In this document: piece by piece, positions 1-6,069 of the stretch | How the letters are laid out: each line of letters opens with the position of its first letter | Position numbering within the stretch: the stretch's first letter is position 1 | Assembly: GCA_051747985.1 (NCBI GenBank) | Contig: JBNJGU010000177.1 | Coordinates: 1-6,134 of the forward strand | Length of the DNA: 6,134 nt | Direction: 5' to 3' | Origin: PWQG01 sp051747985 | GTDB taxonomy: Bacteria > Pseudomonadota > Gammaproteobacteria > Pseudomonadales > Pseudohongiellaceae | Position numbers and translations under genes: made by a program | Notes under the pieces: generated by a model | Seen by the model: the letters and a program-made list of their open reading frames with translations, nothing else | Told to the model about the DNA's origin: nothing | The model's database searches: none

Positions 1-546
1 TCCGTACTGAAGCTCGGTGACATCGCCAACGCCAACAGTGTTGCCATGGTGTTCCTCAACACCAACGCGGCCGCGGCTGGCGGCCTGATCGCCGCGCTGA
101 TCACGGCCCGAGTGATGTTCGGCAAGGCTGACCTGACCATGGCGCTGAACGGCGCACTGGCCGGACTGGTGGTGATCACGGCCGAGCCGTCGACGCCGAC
201 CCCCCTGCTGGCGACCGTGTTCGGTGCTGTCGGTGGTGTGTTGGTGGTACTGAGCATCGTCTTCCTGGACAAGGTCCGAATCGACGATCCGGTGGGTGCC
301 ATCTCCGTGCACGGTACCTGCGGTCTGCTCGGCCTGCTGCTGGTCCCGGTGACCAATGGCGGCGTGAGCATCGTCGGGCAGATCATCGGCGCGGCGACCA
401 TCTTCGTCTGGGTCTTCGTGGCCAGCCTGGTGGTCTGGATGATTCTCAAGGTGGCCATGGGACTGCGCGTCACCGAGGAAGAAGAAGAAACCGGTGTCGA
501 CATCTCCGAGTGTGGCCTCGAGGCCTATCCGGAGTTCACCAGCTGA
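1..546 (+). CDS. amtB: Ammonium transporter, AmtB/Amt family, C-terminal part (5' truncated by window)
   Basis: Amt proteins are trimeric inner-membrane channels that conduct ammonium/ammonia. The reading frame is open from base 1, so the gene starts upstream; 181 codons are visible, out of about 400-450 in the family. Visible family marks, in window residues, are a TNxAAAxGG helix (21-28), NGALAGLVVITA (50-61), and DDPVGAISVHGTCG (95-108). H104 there corresponds to the second histidine of the twin-His pore pair. The last transmembrane helix lies near 130-150. The cytoplasmic C-tail follows with LRVTEEEEETGVDISECGLEAYPEF (155-179 by position), the region that contacts PII protein GlnK in characterised members. 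The usual His of the tail HGE motif is Cys here (C171). A glnK partner would be expected upstream, outside the window. The gene ends in a strong terminator, so it is the last gene of its transcript. The family call is secure; subfamily and regulation cannot be judged. Confidence 0.96.
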   Translation, partial: SVLKLGDIANANSVAMVFLNTNAAAAGGLIAALITARVMFGKADLTMALNGALAGLVVITAEPSTPTPLLATVFGAVGGVLVVLSIVFLDKVRIDDPVGAISVHGTCGLLGLLLVPVTNGGVSIVGQIIGAATIFVWVFVASLVVWMILKVAMGLRVTEEEEETGVDISECGLEAYPEFTS

Positions 547-589
547 TCACAGTCTCTCCCTCCGGGGGCTCCATGCCCCCACCCCCTTC

Positions 590-613
590 AGCCCCTCTCC
601 GGAGGGGCTTTTT
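590..613 (+). terminator. Rho-independent terminator of the ammonium transporter gene
   Basis: A 7-bp GC-rich stem (GCCCCTC at 591-597, GAGGGGC at 602-608) with a TCCG tetraloop is extended by A590-T609 and followed by a run of five T (609-613). It lies 43 bp after the stop codon. A second perfect hairpin sits just upstream: GGGGGC at 564-569 and GCCCCC at 575-580, with a 5-nt loop and no T run. It may stabilise the 3' end. The reverse strand has no T tract beside the stem, so termination looks one-directional. Confidence 0.9.
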
Positions 614-617
614 CGTT

Positions 618-651
618 GAAAAACCGGGACGAAAAACCGGGACTGTCCCGG
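618..651. repeat. 13-bp tandem repeat merging into a 7-bp palindrome
   Basis: GAAAAACCGGGAC occurs twice head to tail (618-630 and 631-643). The second copy ends in CCGGGAC (637-643), which pairs with GTCCCGG (645-651) around a single T, giving a 15-bp near-perfect palindrome. The palindrome lies just upstream of a possible -10 hexamer for the membrane-protein gene. It could therefore be an operator or activator site. It could equally be a fragment of a dispersed GGGAC-x-GTCCC-type repeat. The sequence alone does not decide. Confidence 0.6.
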
Positions 652-667
652 ATTATGCCGCGGGCTG

Positions 668-673
668 TATACT
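668..673 (+). promoter_or_regulatory. Possible -10 hexamer for the GT-C-like gene
   Basis: TATACT matches the sigma70 -10 consensus at five of six positions and lies 24 bp before the ATG at 698. No recognisable -35 element lies 16-18 bp upstream; that place is taken by the CCGGGAC-T-GTCCCGG palindrome. If real, the promoter would probably need an activator, or the palindrome would be its control site. The strong terminator upstream makes some promoter in 614-690 likely. The exact element is weakly supported. Confidence 0.35.
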
Positions 674-697
674 GCAGTTTTTGCCACGGAGCCGGGT

Positions 698-1897
698 ATG
701 ACAGGGATGCGTCTCGACCACAGCCGATCTTTCCTTACACTACAGCTGCCCGGAATCGGACTGTTGCTGTTCCTGTTTCTGTTCGGCTGGCTGGCACTGG
801 CCAATCCGATCTACAGCTGGGACGTGGTGGCCTACACCGGCAGTGTGCTGGACTGGTCACTGCGGGATGCCGCGCGGGTCCATGAGCAGACCTATGCATT
901 GTTGCGGGACACGGTTCCGGAGGCCGCGTACGGCAGTCTCGTTGCCTCCGAATACAGTGCGGCCATGGCGGACAACGCCGATCTGTTCTACAGTCAACTG
1001 AGCCAGTATCAGGTCAAGCCACTGTACGTGGCCCTGTTGGCGGGTCTGGGCCTGTTCGGCCTGGATCCGGTACAGGCCGGGTTCATCGTGTCGCTGGGCT
1101 CCGGGCTGTTGTTGTGTCTGCTGTGTTATGGCTGGCTGCGGCACTACGTGTCCGGCTGGGTGGCGTTGCCGGTCGTGATTGCACTGGCTTTCGGTGCCAG
1201 GATATTCGACCTGTCCCGGATCGTGTTGCCGGATACCCTGTCGGCCGTGATGATTTTCGCCGCGGCGCTGCTGCTGGTGGAGCGTCCCCGTCATGCCATT
1301 CCGGCACTCGTGCTGCTGGTGGCGTCCATTCTGGTGCGGACCAACAATATCCTTTTTGTGGCGCCGCTGTTGATGATGGTGTCCTGGACCGCATGGCGGA
1401 GCCGATACGGGACGGCGGGGGCTCAGGCCTTTCCGGCCCTGGTGGTCGAACGGCTGCCATGGTGGCCCCCCTTGCTGGCGTTGCTGGCCGCCGTGCTGTC
1501 CTGGCTGACCATCAGCGCGGTTCATGGTCACGACTGGTGGCGGCTGTTCCACCATACCTTTGTGGCCAGCATTCACGATCTGGATGCGTTCAATGAACCA
1601 TTCTCTATGGCCACCTGGCTGGAGGTGGTGCGGACCCGCCTCGGGCAGCTGTTCATTGGTGGCTTCGTGGTGTACTCGGTGCTACTGCCTTTTCTGTTGT
1701 TGGCGGTATGTGGAGGCCTCCGGACACGGAACCTGGATGACGCGCGGAGTCGGTCATTGGCCGTGATGGTGGCAATCGCGTTATTGAACGTACCCTTGTA
1801 CCTTCTGCTGTTTCCCCTGGTCGATACCTGGGACCGGTTTTTCGTGCCATTCTACTGCCTGATCACCGTGTTCGCGGTCCGCGCTTCCGCACGCTGA
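698..1897 (+). CDS. Polytopic membrane protein resembling a minimal GT-C-fold glycosyltransferase
   Basis: This is a 399-residue inner-membrane protein with about 8-10 hydrophobic segments, including roughly 18-36, 109-146, 152-168, 181-194, 200-230, 253-275, 318-338 and 352-394. Several marks recall GT-C transferases that use lipid-linked sugars (ArnT/PMT/GT39-like). After TM1 there is an acidic loop with W41-D42-x-x-x-Y46, where this fold carries its catalytic Asp/Glu. K107-P108-x-Y110 follows at the entrance to a helix, like the family's KPPLY motif. Other marks are P178-D179, R214-T-N, and D379-R-F-F-x-P384 before the last helix. It is shorter than most family members and lacks a C-terminal soluble domain. 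The start ATG has GGAG at 688-691 with 6-nt spacing; a second ATG at codon 4 is possible. No glycan gene adjoins it, so substrate and acceptor are unknown. The fold is a reasonable inference and enzymatic activity is unproven. An uncharacterised polytopic membrane protein is the alternative. Confidence 0.75.
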   Translation: MTGMRLDHSRSFLTLQLPGIGLLLFLFLFGWLALANPIYSWDVVAYTGSVLDWSLRDAARVHEQTYALLRDTVPEAAYGSLVASEYSAAMADNADLFYSQLSQYQVKPLYVALLAGLGLFGLDPVQAGFIVSLGSGLLLCLLCYGWLRHYVSGWVALPVVIALAFGARIFDLSRIVLPDTLSAVMIFAAALLLVERPRHAIPALVLLVASILVRTNNILFVAPLLMMVSWTAWRSRYGTAGAQAFPALVVERLPWWPPLLALLAAVLSWLTISAVHGHDWWRLFHHTFVASIHDLDAFNEPFSMATWLEVVRTRLGQLFIGGFVVYSVLLPFLLLAVCGGLRTRNLDDARSRSLAVMVAIALLNVPLYLLLFPLVDTWDRFFVPFYCLITVFAVRASAR

Positions 1898-1926
1898 TTG
1901 ATATATCTGAACTTTGTCCGTATAAT
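1898..1926 (+). promoter_or_regulatory. Near-consensus sigma70 promoter for the TonB receptor transcript
   Basis: TTGATA (1898-1903, five of six to TTGACA) is separated by exactly 17 bp from a perfect TATAAT (1921-1926). The -35 element starts at the base after the stop codon of the membrane-protein gene (1895-1897). The expected start of transcription is near 1933, in an AT-rich patch that stands out from the GC-rich surroundings. I see no convincing Fur-box-like GATAAT repeat around it, so iron control cannot be claimed. Confidence 0.75.
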
Positions 1927-1932
1927 CAGCAA

Positions 1933-2166
1933 ATTACAAAATCAGAATACCTGCCAAAGCAATAATAACAGGCTTCCGCCCACTCCCCGCGGCGCGGATA
2001 ACCCTGCCCCCACCCGTCAGTGAAAGCTGTGTCGTACGGGCTTCGTACGGTAATCGCGTGGCTGAATGTCCCTCAGAGACATGGATCAGCGGAAGCACAA
2101 GGTATCTGTTCAGGACATTGCAGTGTCCACCACTTTGTACGACGATCAAGGAGCACTTGAAACGCC
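1933..2166 (+). promoter_or_regulatory. Long (~234 nt) structured 5' leader of the TonB receptor mRNA
   Basis: If transcription starts near 1933, the receptor mRNA has an unusually long leader. It contains three short hairpin candidates. The first is CGTACG at 2033-2038 with CGTACG at 2044-2049 (loop GGCTT). The second is ATGTC at 2066-2070 with GACAT at 2078-2082. The third is GGACAT at 2113-2118 with GTGTCC at 2123-2128 (one T-G wobble, loop TGCA). It also holds a 34-codon candidate ORF. No known riboswitch class could be assigned, and no intrinsic terminator is seen inside it. Control by translation, an sRNA or a leader peptide is possible but not shown. Confidence 0.4.
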
Positions 2167-2170
2167 ATGA
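2066..2170 (+). other. Candidate 34-codon upstream ORF overlapping the receptor start by ATGA
   Basis: An ATG at 2066 opens a frame of 34 codons starting MSLRDMDQ and ending GALETP. Its TGA (2168-2170) overlaps the receptor ATG (2167-2169) as ATGA, the classical arrangement for translational coupling. An in-frame TGA lies directly before its ATG, so the frame begins there; a second in-frame ATG is at 2081. No good ribosome-binding site precedes either ATG. About 19 of 34 codons end in G or C, which looks lower than in the flanking genes, so coding is uncertain. The product resembles nothing I recognise. It is recorded because coupling would offset the poorly spaced ribosome-binding site of the receptor. 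Confidence 0.25.
2148..2153 (+). promoter_or_regulatory. Ribosome-binding site of the receptor gene, unusually distant
   Basis: AAGGAG is a strong Shine-Dalgarno match but lies 13 nt from the ATG at 2167, longer than the usual 5-9 nt. An in-frame TGA at 2158-2160 rules out any earlier start, and the signal peptide begins at this ATG, so the start is firm. The wide spacing suggests modest initiation unless upstream translation or RNA folding brings the two closer. Confidence 0.6.
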
Positions 2171-4464
2171 GAAAATCCCTATTCCCGAGTCGCTATCTGC
2201 CCACGCTGCTGGCCTCCTCGGCGCTGATTTCCGCGGCGGCCGCCCAGGCGCAGACCGCCGGCGCACAGGAAACACCGGCCATTGAAGAAGTGGTGGTGCG
2301 TGGTATCGCCCGCCAGTTCCGTCCCGAAGAACAGAACACTGCCACTGGCCTGAACATGAGCCTGGTGGAGACGCCTCAGGCCGTCTCCGTGCTGACGCCG
2401 GAAATGATGCGGACCGTCAACGCCCAGAATGCCTACGAGGCAACCGACCTGGTGCCCGGCGTGCAGCGCTCCGGCTACGGTTTCGGGTTCTCCCAGATCG
2501 TCATGCGCGGCGTGTTCAGCCTGACCCGCCGCGTCGACAGCATCCGCCTGGACAACGCTGTGACTTCCATCCGCGGTGATGCCGTGGAGCGCACCGAAGT
2601 GGTTCGTGGTCCGGCCACCGCCATCTATGGCGTGACCGGCGGTTTCGGCGGCGAGATCAACTCCATCCTCAAGAAAGCCAACCCCATGCGCAGCATGGAG
2701 TTCGGCGTCGAGGCCGGCAGCTATGACACCCACAAGGTCTACGCCGACCTCAATGCGCCACTGACCGAGGACGGCAGCGTGTCCGGCCGTATCGTGGGCA
2801 GCTACCAGGAATACGGTCTGCCACTGGACATCCAGGGCGAGGACTTCCCGAACTACGAAGCCATGTGGCTGGGCTCCCTGAACTGGGACCTGTCCCTGGA
2901 TACCTCGCTGACATGGACGCATTACCAGCAGCACCGCAACACCGACCCGTGGGATGGTGGTGCACTGGTGCAGAACCAGGAAGGTGACCTGGAATTGCCC
3001 GATACCGATCCGGAGCAGTGGTACTTCTCCCACCCGGACTACTCGAACGAAACCGCCGACATCGACTTCAGCGTACTGGAGCTGGATCACCGTTTCGACA
3101 ACGGCTGGACCTCCAACAGCAAACTGGCCTGGCACAAGTATGAGGAAGAGCTGGGGTATTACTATCCTTTCGGACCGTTTGGTGCCTACTCACTTGGCGA
3201 CGACGAGATCTACATCTATTCCTATGACGTGGAACGCGGTGGTGAAGAACTGACGTTCAACCAGTCACTGGGTGGCGACTTCGATGCCTTTGACCGGGAA
3301 CACCAGTTCTTCGCGGCACTGGAGTACCGCAAGGATCTGGAGTCGGACCGCTTCCAGCTGCTGAACTCCGGCTTCCAGGGCTATGCCAACATGGACTGGT
3401 ATTCGGATGAGAACTACGACGGCACGCCGCGATTCTCCGATGGCTCCGCGTTCACCCCCATCATTCAGGGTCGTGAAGAACAGTTCGGTGTTCGCCAGAT
3501 ACTGCTGGAGGACGTCGAGGACGTGAAGATCAGTCTTCAGGGGTTGTTCAATCTGACCGACAACCTGCAGATGCTGGCTGGTACCATGTATCACGACAGT
3601 GAGTCGGTGACGAACATTCCGCGCAATCGCGGCGAGGATCTGGATCCTCCCGAGCGTGATGTGATCGACTTCTCCGAGATCGTATCGCGGATCGGCTTCA
3701 CCTACGACCTGATCGACAACTGGGGCGTGGTCAACGACGGTCGCGTCTACTACAACTACAGCGAAGGCTTCGAACCGCAGACCTACACTGACGAAGACGG
3801 TGTCACGATCAGCGCGCCGCAGGAGATGGAGCAGCACGAGATCGGTTTCAAGACCGAGATGTTCGACGGTGCGGTGGGTACCTCGGTAGCAGTGTTCGAT
3901 TACGAGATCACCAACATTGCGGTATCCAGCTCGTTCCTGGGCTCTTTCGGTGGTTTTGGCGACACAGTGCTGGAGGGCAGTCAGGAGGCAACCGGCGCCG
4001 AGTTCGAGATTGTCGGTGAGGTGATGCCGGGATGGAACGTGATGGCGAACTATGCCTGGATGGACGCCGAGATCCTGAACCCGAACAACAACCGGAGCAC
4101 GCCGCCGCGTACCACGCCGAAGAACTCCGGTGCCATCACCAGCACCTATGAGTTCCTGGAAGGTCCGGCTGCCGGATTCCGGGTCGGTGCGACGCTGAAA
4201 GTCAGCGGTGACTACTCGTTCGTGGAAGGTACCAGTAACATCGATCGTTACGGTCAGCAACCGGACGCCGGTGCGCACGAGCGTTTCGACATCCACGCTT
4301 CGTACACGCCGTACTCCGGTCCGCTGGAAGGCGCCGAAGTGTATTTCAACTGGATGAACGTCTTCGATGAAGACATCATGGTGGCCAAGCAGGGTAGCCC
4401 CGGTTACGGCATCATGTTCCTGGATCAGCAGCGCATGACGCTGGGTCTGCGCTATCAGTTCTGA
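2167..4464 (+). CDS. TonB-dependent outer-membrane receptor, siderophore-receptor-like
   Basis: This 765-residue protein is an outer-membrane active transporter powered by TonB-ExbBD. Its signal peptide (about 1-28) has a basic start, a hydrophobic core and an A-Q-A cleavage site before Q29. A TonB box, IEEVVV, sits at 39-44. The plug domain (about 50-172) contains ETPQAVSVLTPEMM (68-81), the DLVPGVQ stretch (94-100), MRGV (113-116) and VERTEVVRGPATAIYG (140-155), all typical of siderophore-type receptors. The family VINLVTKRP stretch is here EINSILKKANP (163-173). The rest is a beta-barrel of alternating strands with acidic and aromatic loops. Near the end are the family's N-x-FDE stretch (WMNVFDED) and a final LGLRYQF with terminal Phe, the barrel-assembly signal. 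There is no signalling domain between the signal peptide and the TonB box, so it is not a transducer receptor. The ligand cannot be read from sequence. Its partner downstream is an exported peptidase-like protein. The gene appears intact and full length. Confidence 0.95.
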   Translation: MRKSLFPSRYLPTLLASSALISAAAAQAQTAGAQETPAIEEVVVRGIARQFRPEEQNTATGLNMSLVETPQAVSVLTPEMMRTVNAQNAYEATDLVPGVQRSGYGFGFSQIVMRGVFSLTRRVDSIRLDNAVTSIRGDAVERTEVVRGPATAIYGVTGGFGGEINSILKKANPMRSMEFGVEAGSYDTHKVYADLNAPLTEDGSVSGRIVGSYQEYGLPLDIQGEDFPNYEAMWLGSLNWDLSLDTSLTWTHYQQHRNTDPWDGGALVQNQEGDLELPDTDPEQWYFSHPDYSNETADIDFSVLELDHRFDNGWTSNSKLAWHKYEEELGYYYPFGPFGAYSLGDDEIYIYSYDVERGGEELTFNQSLGGDFDAFDREHQFFAALEYRKDLESDRFQLLNSGFQGYANMDWYSDENYDGTPRFSDGSAFTPIIQGREEQFGVRQILLEDVEDVKISLQGLFNLTDNLQMLAGTMYHDSESVTNIPRNRGEDLDPPERDVIDFSEIVSRIGFTYDLIDNWGVVNDGRVYYNYSEGFEPQTYTDEDGVTISAPQEMEQHEIGFKTEMFDGAVGTSVAVFDYEITNIAVSSSFLGSFGGFGDTVLEGSQEATGAEFEIVGEVMPGWNVMANYAWMDAEILNPNNNRSTPPRTTPKNSGAITSTYEFLEGPAAGFRVGATLKVSGDYSFVEGTSNIDRYGQQPDAGAHERFDIHASYTPYSGPLEGAEVYFNWMNVFDEDIMVAKQGSPGYGIMFLDQQRMTLGLRYQF

Positions 4465-4488
4465 TATCGATCAGTGAACTGACCAGGG

Positions 4489-4520
4489 AGGGGGCTTCTG
4501 TTGCGGAAGCCCCCTTTTTT
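4489..4520 (+). terminator. Strong Rho-independent terminator between the receptor and C69 genes
   Basis: A perfect 9-bp stem (GGGGGCTTC at 4490-4498, GAAGCCCCC at 4506-4514) with a 7-nt loop is extended by A4489-T4515 and followed by six T (4515-4520). It lies 24 bp after the receptor stop codon and only 26 bp before the next ATG. No promoter-like pair is visible between the T run and that ATG. The downstream gene therefore probably depends on read-through, or on a promoter inside the receptor gene. The arrangement would give much receptor and less enzyme. Confidence 0.9.
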
Positions 4521-4546
4521 GACTCAAAAAGAACAGGAGATGCAAC

Positions 4547-6031
4547 ATGAAGCAGTGGTTGAAAATGATCGTGGGTGCTCTGGTATTCCTGCCGTCCCTG
4601 CAGGCGGTGGCCAGTTATGGCATCTACGTGGGCAAGAACCTGACCGCTGATGGCAGTGTGCTGATCGGTGGCACCGGTGAGGAAGTGTCCAGCCACTGGC
4701 TGGAGATCGTGCCGCGCAAGACGCACCCGGAAGACGCCATGATCACGGTGGGTGTCGATGACCAGGCCACGTATCCCGGACGTCTGACCGAGATTCCGCA
4801 GGTACGCAGCACCGCCAAATACATCACCATGAGCTATTCGGACTACGAGGGTTTTCCGCCGCCACTGACCAACGGTGGCCTGAACGAGCATGGTGTCGCG
4901 GCCCGTGACATCTGGGCCCCGTCCCGTTCCGAACTGGCGGAGATGACGCCGGAGCCGCAGACCGGTCCCAATTACAGTGACCTGTCGCGGATTGCCATGG
5001 AGCGCGCCACGACAGCGCGCGAGGCGGTCGAGATCATCGGCTCTCTGATGGACGAATACGGATACTCCACCTACGGGGGCAATTCACACATGTTCGCTGA
5101 TGAGGAAGAAGGCTGGGTGGTCTTCAACTTCGCCGGTGGTCAGGGGCTGTGGATTGCCGAACGGCTGGGACCGGACGAGGTACGCATGTCCTACCCGGGC
5201 TACATCCGGGAGATCCCGCTGGACTTCCAGGAACGCGATGACTACATGGGATCGGAGAACTTCGTGTCCTTCGCGGTGGATCAGGGCTGGTACGATCCGG
5301 AGTCCGGAGAGCCGTTCAACGTCAACGAGATTTACGGCAATGGATCGGGCCGCAGTGAGGCCGTACAGATCATCGAGGCCCGCGCTCTGGAAGATGCGGC
5401 CGACGGTGGTGTGACGTTGCGCGACATGATGGACTACGTCCGTGATCCGCTGATTGCCGGGGACCCGGCCGGATACGGTCAGGTGGCCCGTCTCAGTGAC
5501 GACATCGCCTGGTCGGATTTCCTGACGCTGTGGGTGGCGCCCACCGGTTCGGTGACCGCGCCATTTGTCCCCTACTGGCTGGGCAATACCGAAGTGCTGC
5601 CGGAATATCGCAAGCATCGCTACCTGACCAAGGGAGAGGCCACCCGCTTCGTGACGCCCGACTTCTCCGTGCAGGAAGCTTCACAGTTCGCCGGACGGCT
5701 GTTCAAGCGCCTGATGTATTACACCTGTGACGCCCCCGATCGCTTTCTGCCGGAAGTGACCGAGGCCCTGACCGCGTTCGAGAATGAAAGCATCCAGCAG
5801 GTGGCGGACATCGAGGAACGCGCCCGTGCGCTGTACGTGGCCGGTCGGGCCAACCTGGCCCGCGACGTCATGAACGACTACAGTCTGGTGCGCTCGGAAG
5901 AAGCGCTGGAGCTGGGCGAGGCTTTGCTGGGCAGCATCGAGGTGCGGCATCGCCTGCTTGAGGGGTATCGGGAGCCTTCCGACTGGCAGACCATCAGCAC
6001 CCGGAGTGGGCCGAACGTGTTCTGTCGGTGA
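4547..6031 (+). CDS. Exported C69-family (Ntn-hydrolase fold) dipeptidase-like protein with Ser at the nucleophile position
   Basis: This 494-residue protein belongs to the peptidase C69/PepD group, whose members normally cleave dipeptides or small amides with an N-terminal Cys. The start has AGGAG at 4535-4539 with 7-nt spacing. A signal peptide spans 1-22, with K2 and K6, a hydrophobic core, and A20-V-A22. The mature protein would start S23-YGIYVGKNLTADGS, matching the family pattern CTTxLVGKxATxDGS. The catalytic Cys is thus Ser, exposed exactly by signal-peptide removal. The usual RNED after DGSxxIx is G42-T-G-E45. Other family marks are intact: LTNGGLNEHGVAARDIW (107-123), YSDLSRIAMERATTAREAVEII (143-164 by position), and GGNSHMFADEEEGWVVFNFAGGQGLWIAERL (177-207 by position). 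A helical C-terminal part follows. Length is normal for the family. It is probably periplasmic; a lipoprotein is excluded because no lipobox Cys is present. Sharing a transcript with the receptor suggests it processes the imported ligand. The fold is well supported; activity could be Ser-based, altered or lost. Confidence 0.88.
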   Translation: MKQWLKMIVGALVFLPSLQAVASYGIYVGKNLTADGSVLIGGTGEEVSSHWLEIVPRKTHPEDAMITVGVDDQATYPGRLTEIPQVRSTAKYITMSYSDYEGFPPPLTNGGLNEHGVAARDIWAPSRSELAEMTPEPQTGPNYSDLSRIAMERATTAREAVEIIGSLMDEYGYSTYGGNSHMFADEEEGWVVFNFAGGQGLWIAERLGPDEVRMSYPGYIREIPLDFQERDDYMGSENFVSFAVDQGWYDPESGEPFNVNEIYGNGSGRSEAVQIIEARALEDAADGGVTLRDMMDYVRDPLIAGDPAGYGQVARLSDDIAWSDFLTLWVAPTGSVTAPFVPYWLGNTEVLPEYRKHRYLTKGEATRFVTPDFSVQEASQFAGRLFKRLMYYTCDAPDRFLPEVTEALTAFENESIQQVADIEERARALYVAGRANLARDVMNDYSLVRSEEALELGEALLGSIEVRHRLLEGYREPSDWQTISTRSGPNVFCR

Positions 6032-6069
6032 ACCCGGTGGGTGGTCGGGCGTCAGCGGTGGGGCGGCGC

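Noticed and set aside
857..1576. Antisense open frame (239 codons) over the membrane-protein gene.
   Set aside because: The translation is dominated by Gln, His, Gly and Pro, as expected from reading hydrophobic codons backwards, and has no family marks.
1898..1945. Fur-type operator over the receptor promoter.
   Set aside because: The AT-rich stretch has no acceptable match to the repeated GATAAT pattern on either strand, so iron control is not claimed.
1940..1955. AATCAGAATACCTGCC resembles the 3' B12 box of cobalamin riboswitches (about 13 of 16 positions).
   Set aside because: In that class this box closes the aptamer, so about 150-200 nt of core should precede it. Here the promoter and the end of the membrane-protein gene precede it, and no other core elements (GGTGCC, GGGAA-GGTG, GCCACTG) are visible.
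2058..2285. 75-codon GTG-started frame overlapping the receptor start.
   Set aside because: It has no convincing ribosome-binding site, runs deep into the clearly coding receptor signal-peptide region in another frame, and has a composition without recognisable features.
2179..3135. Long antisense open frame (318 codons) within the receptor gene.
   Set aside because: It is a by-product of GC-rich codon bias; its translation is rich in His, Val and Gly without domain marks, while the opposite strand encodes a clear receptor.
3265..4296. Second long antisense open frame (343 codons) within the receptor gene.
   Set aside because: It is opposite the receptor barrel, has no promoter or ribosome-binding site of its own and no recognisable domain; treated as a shadow.
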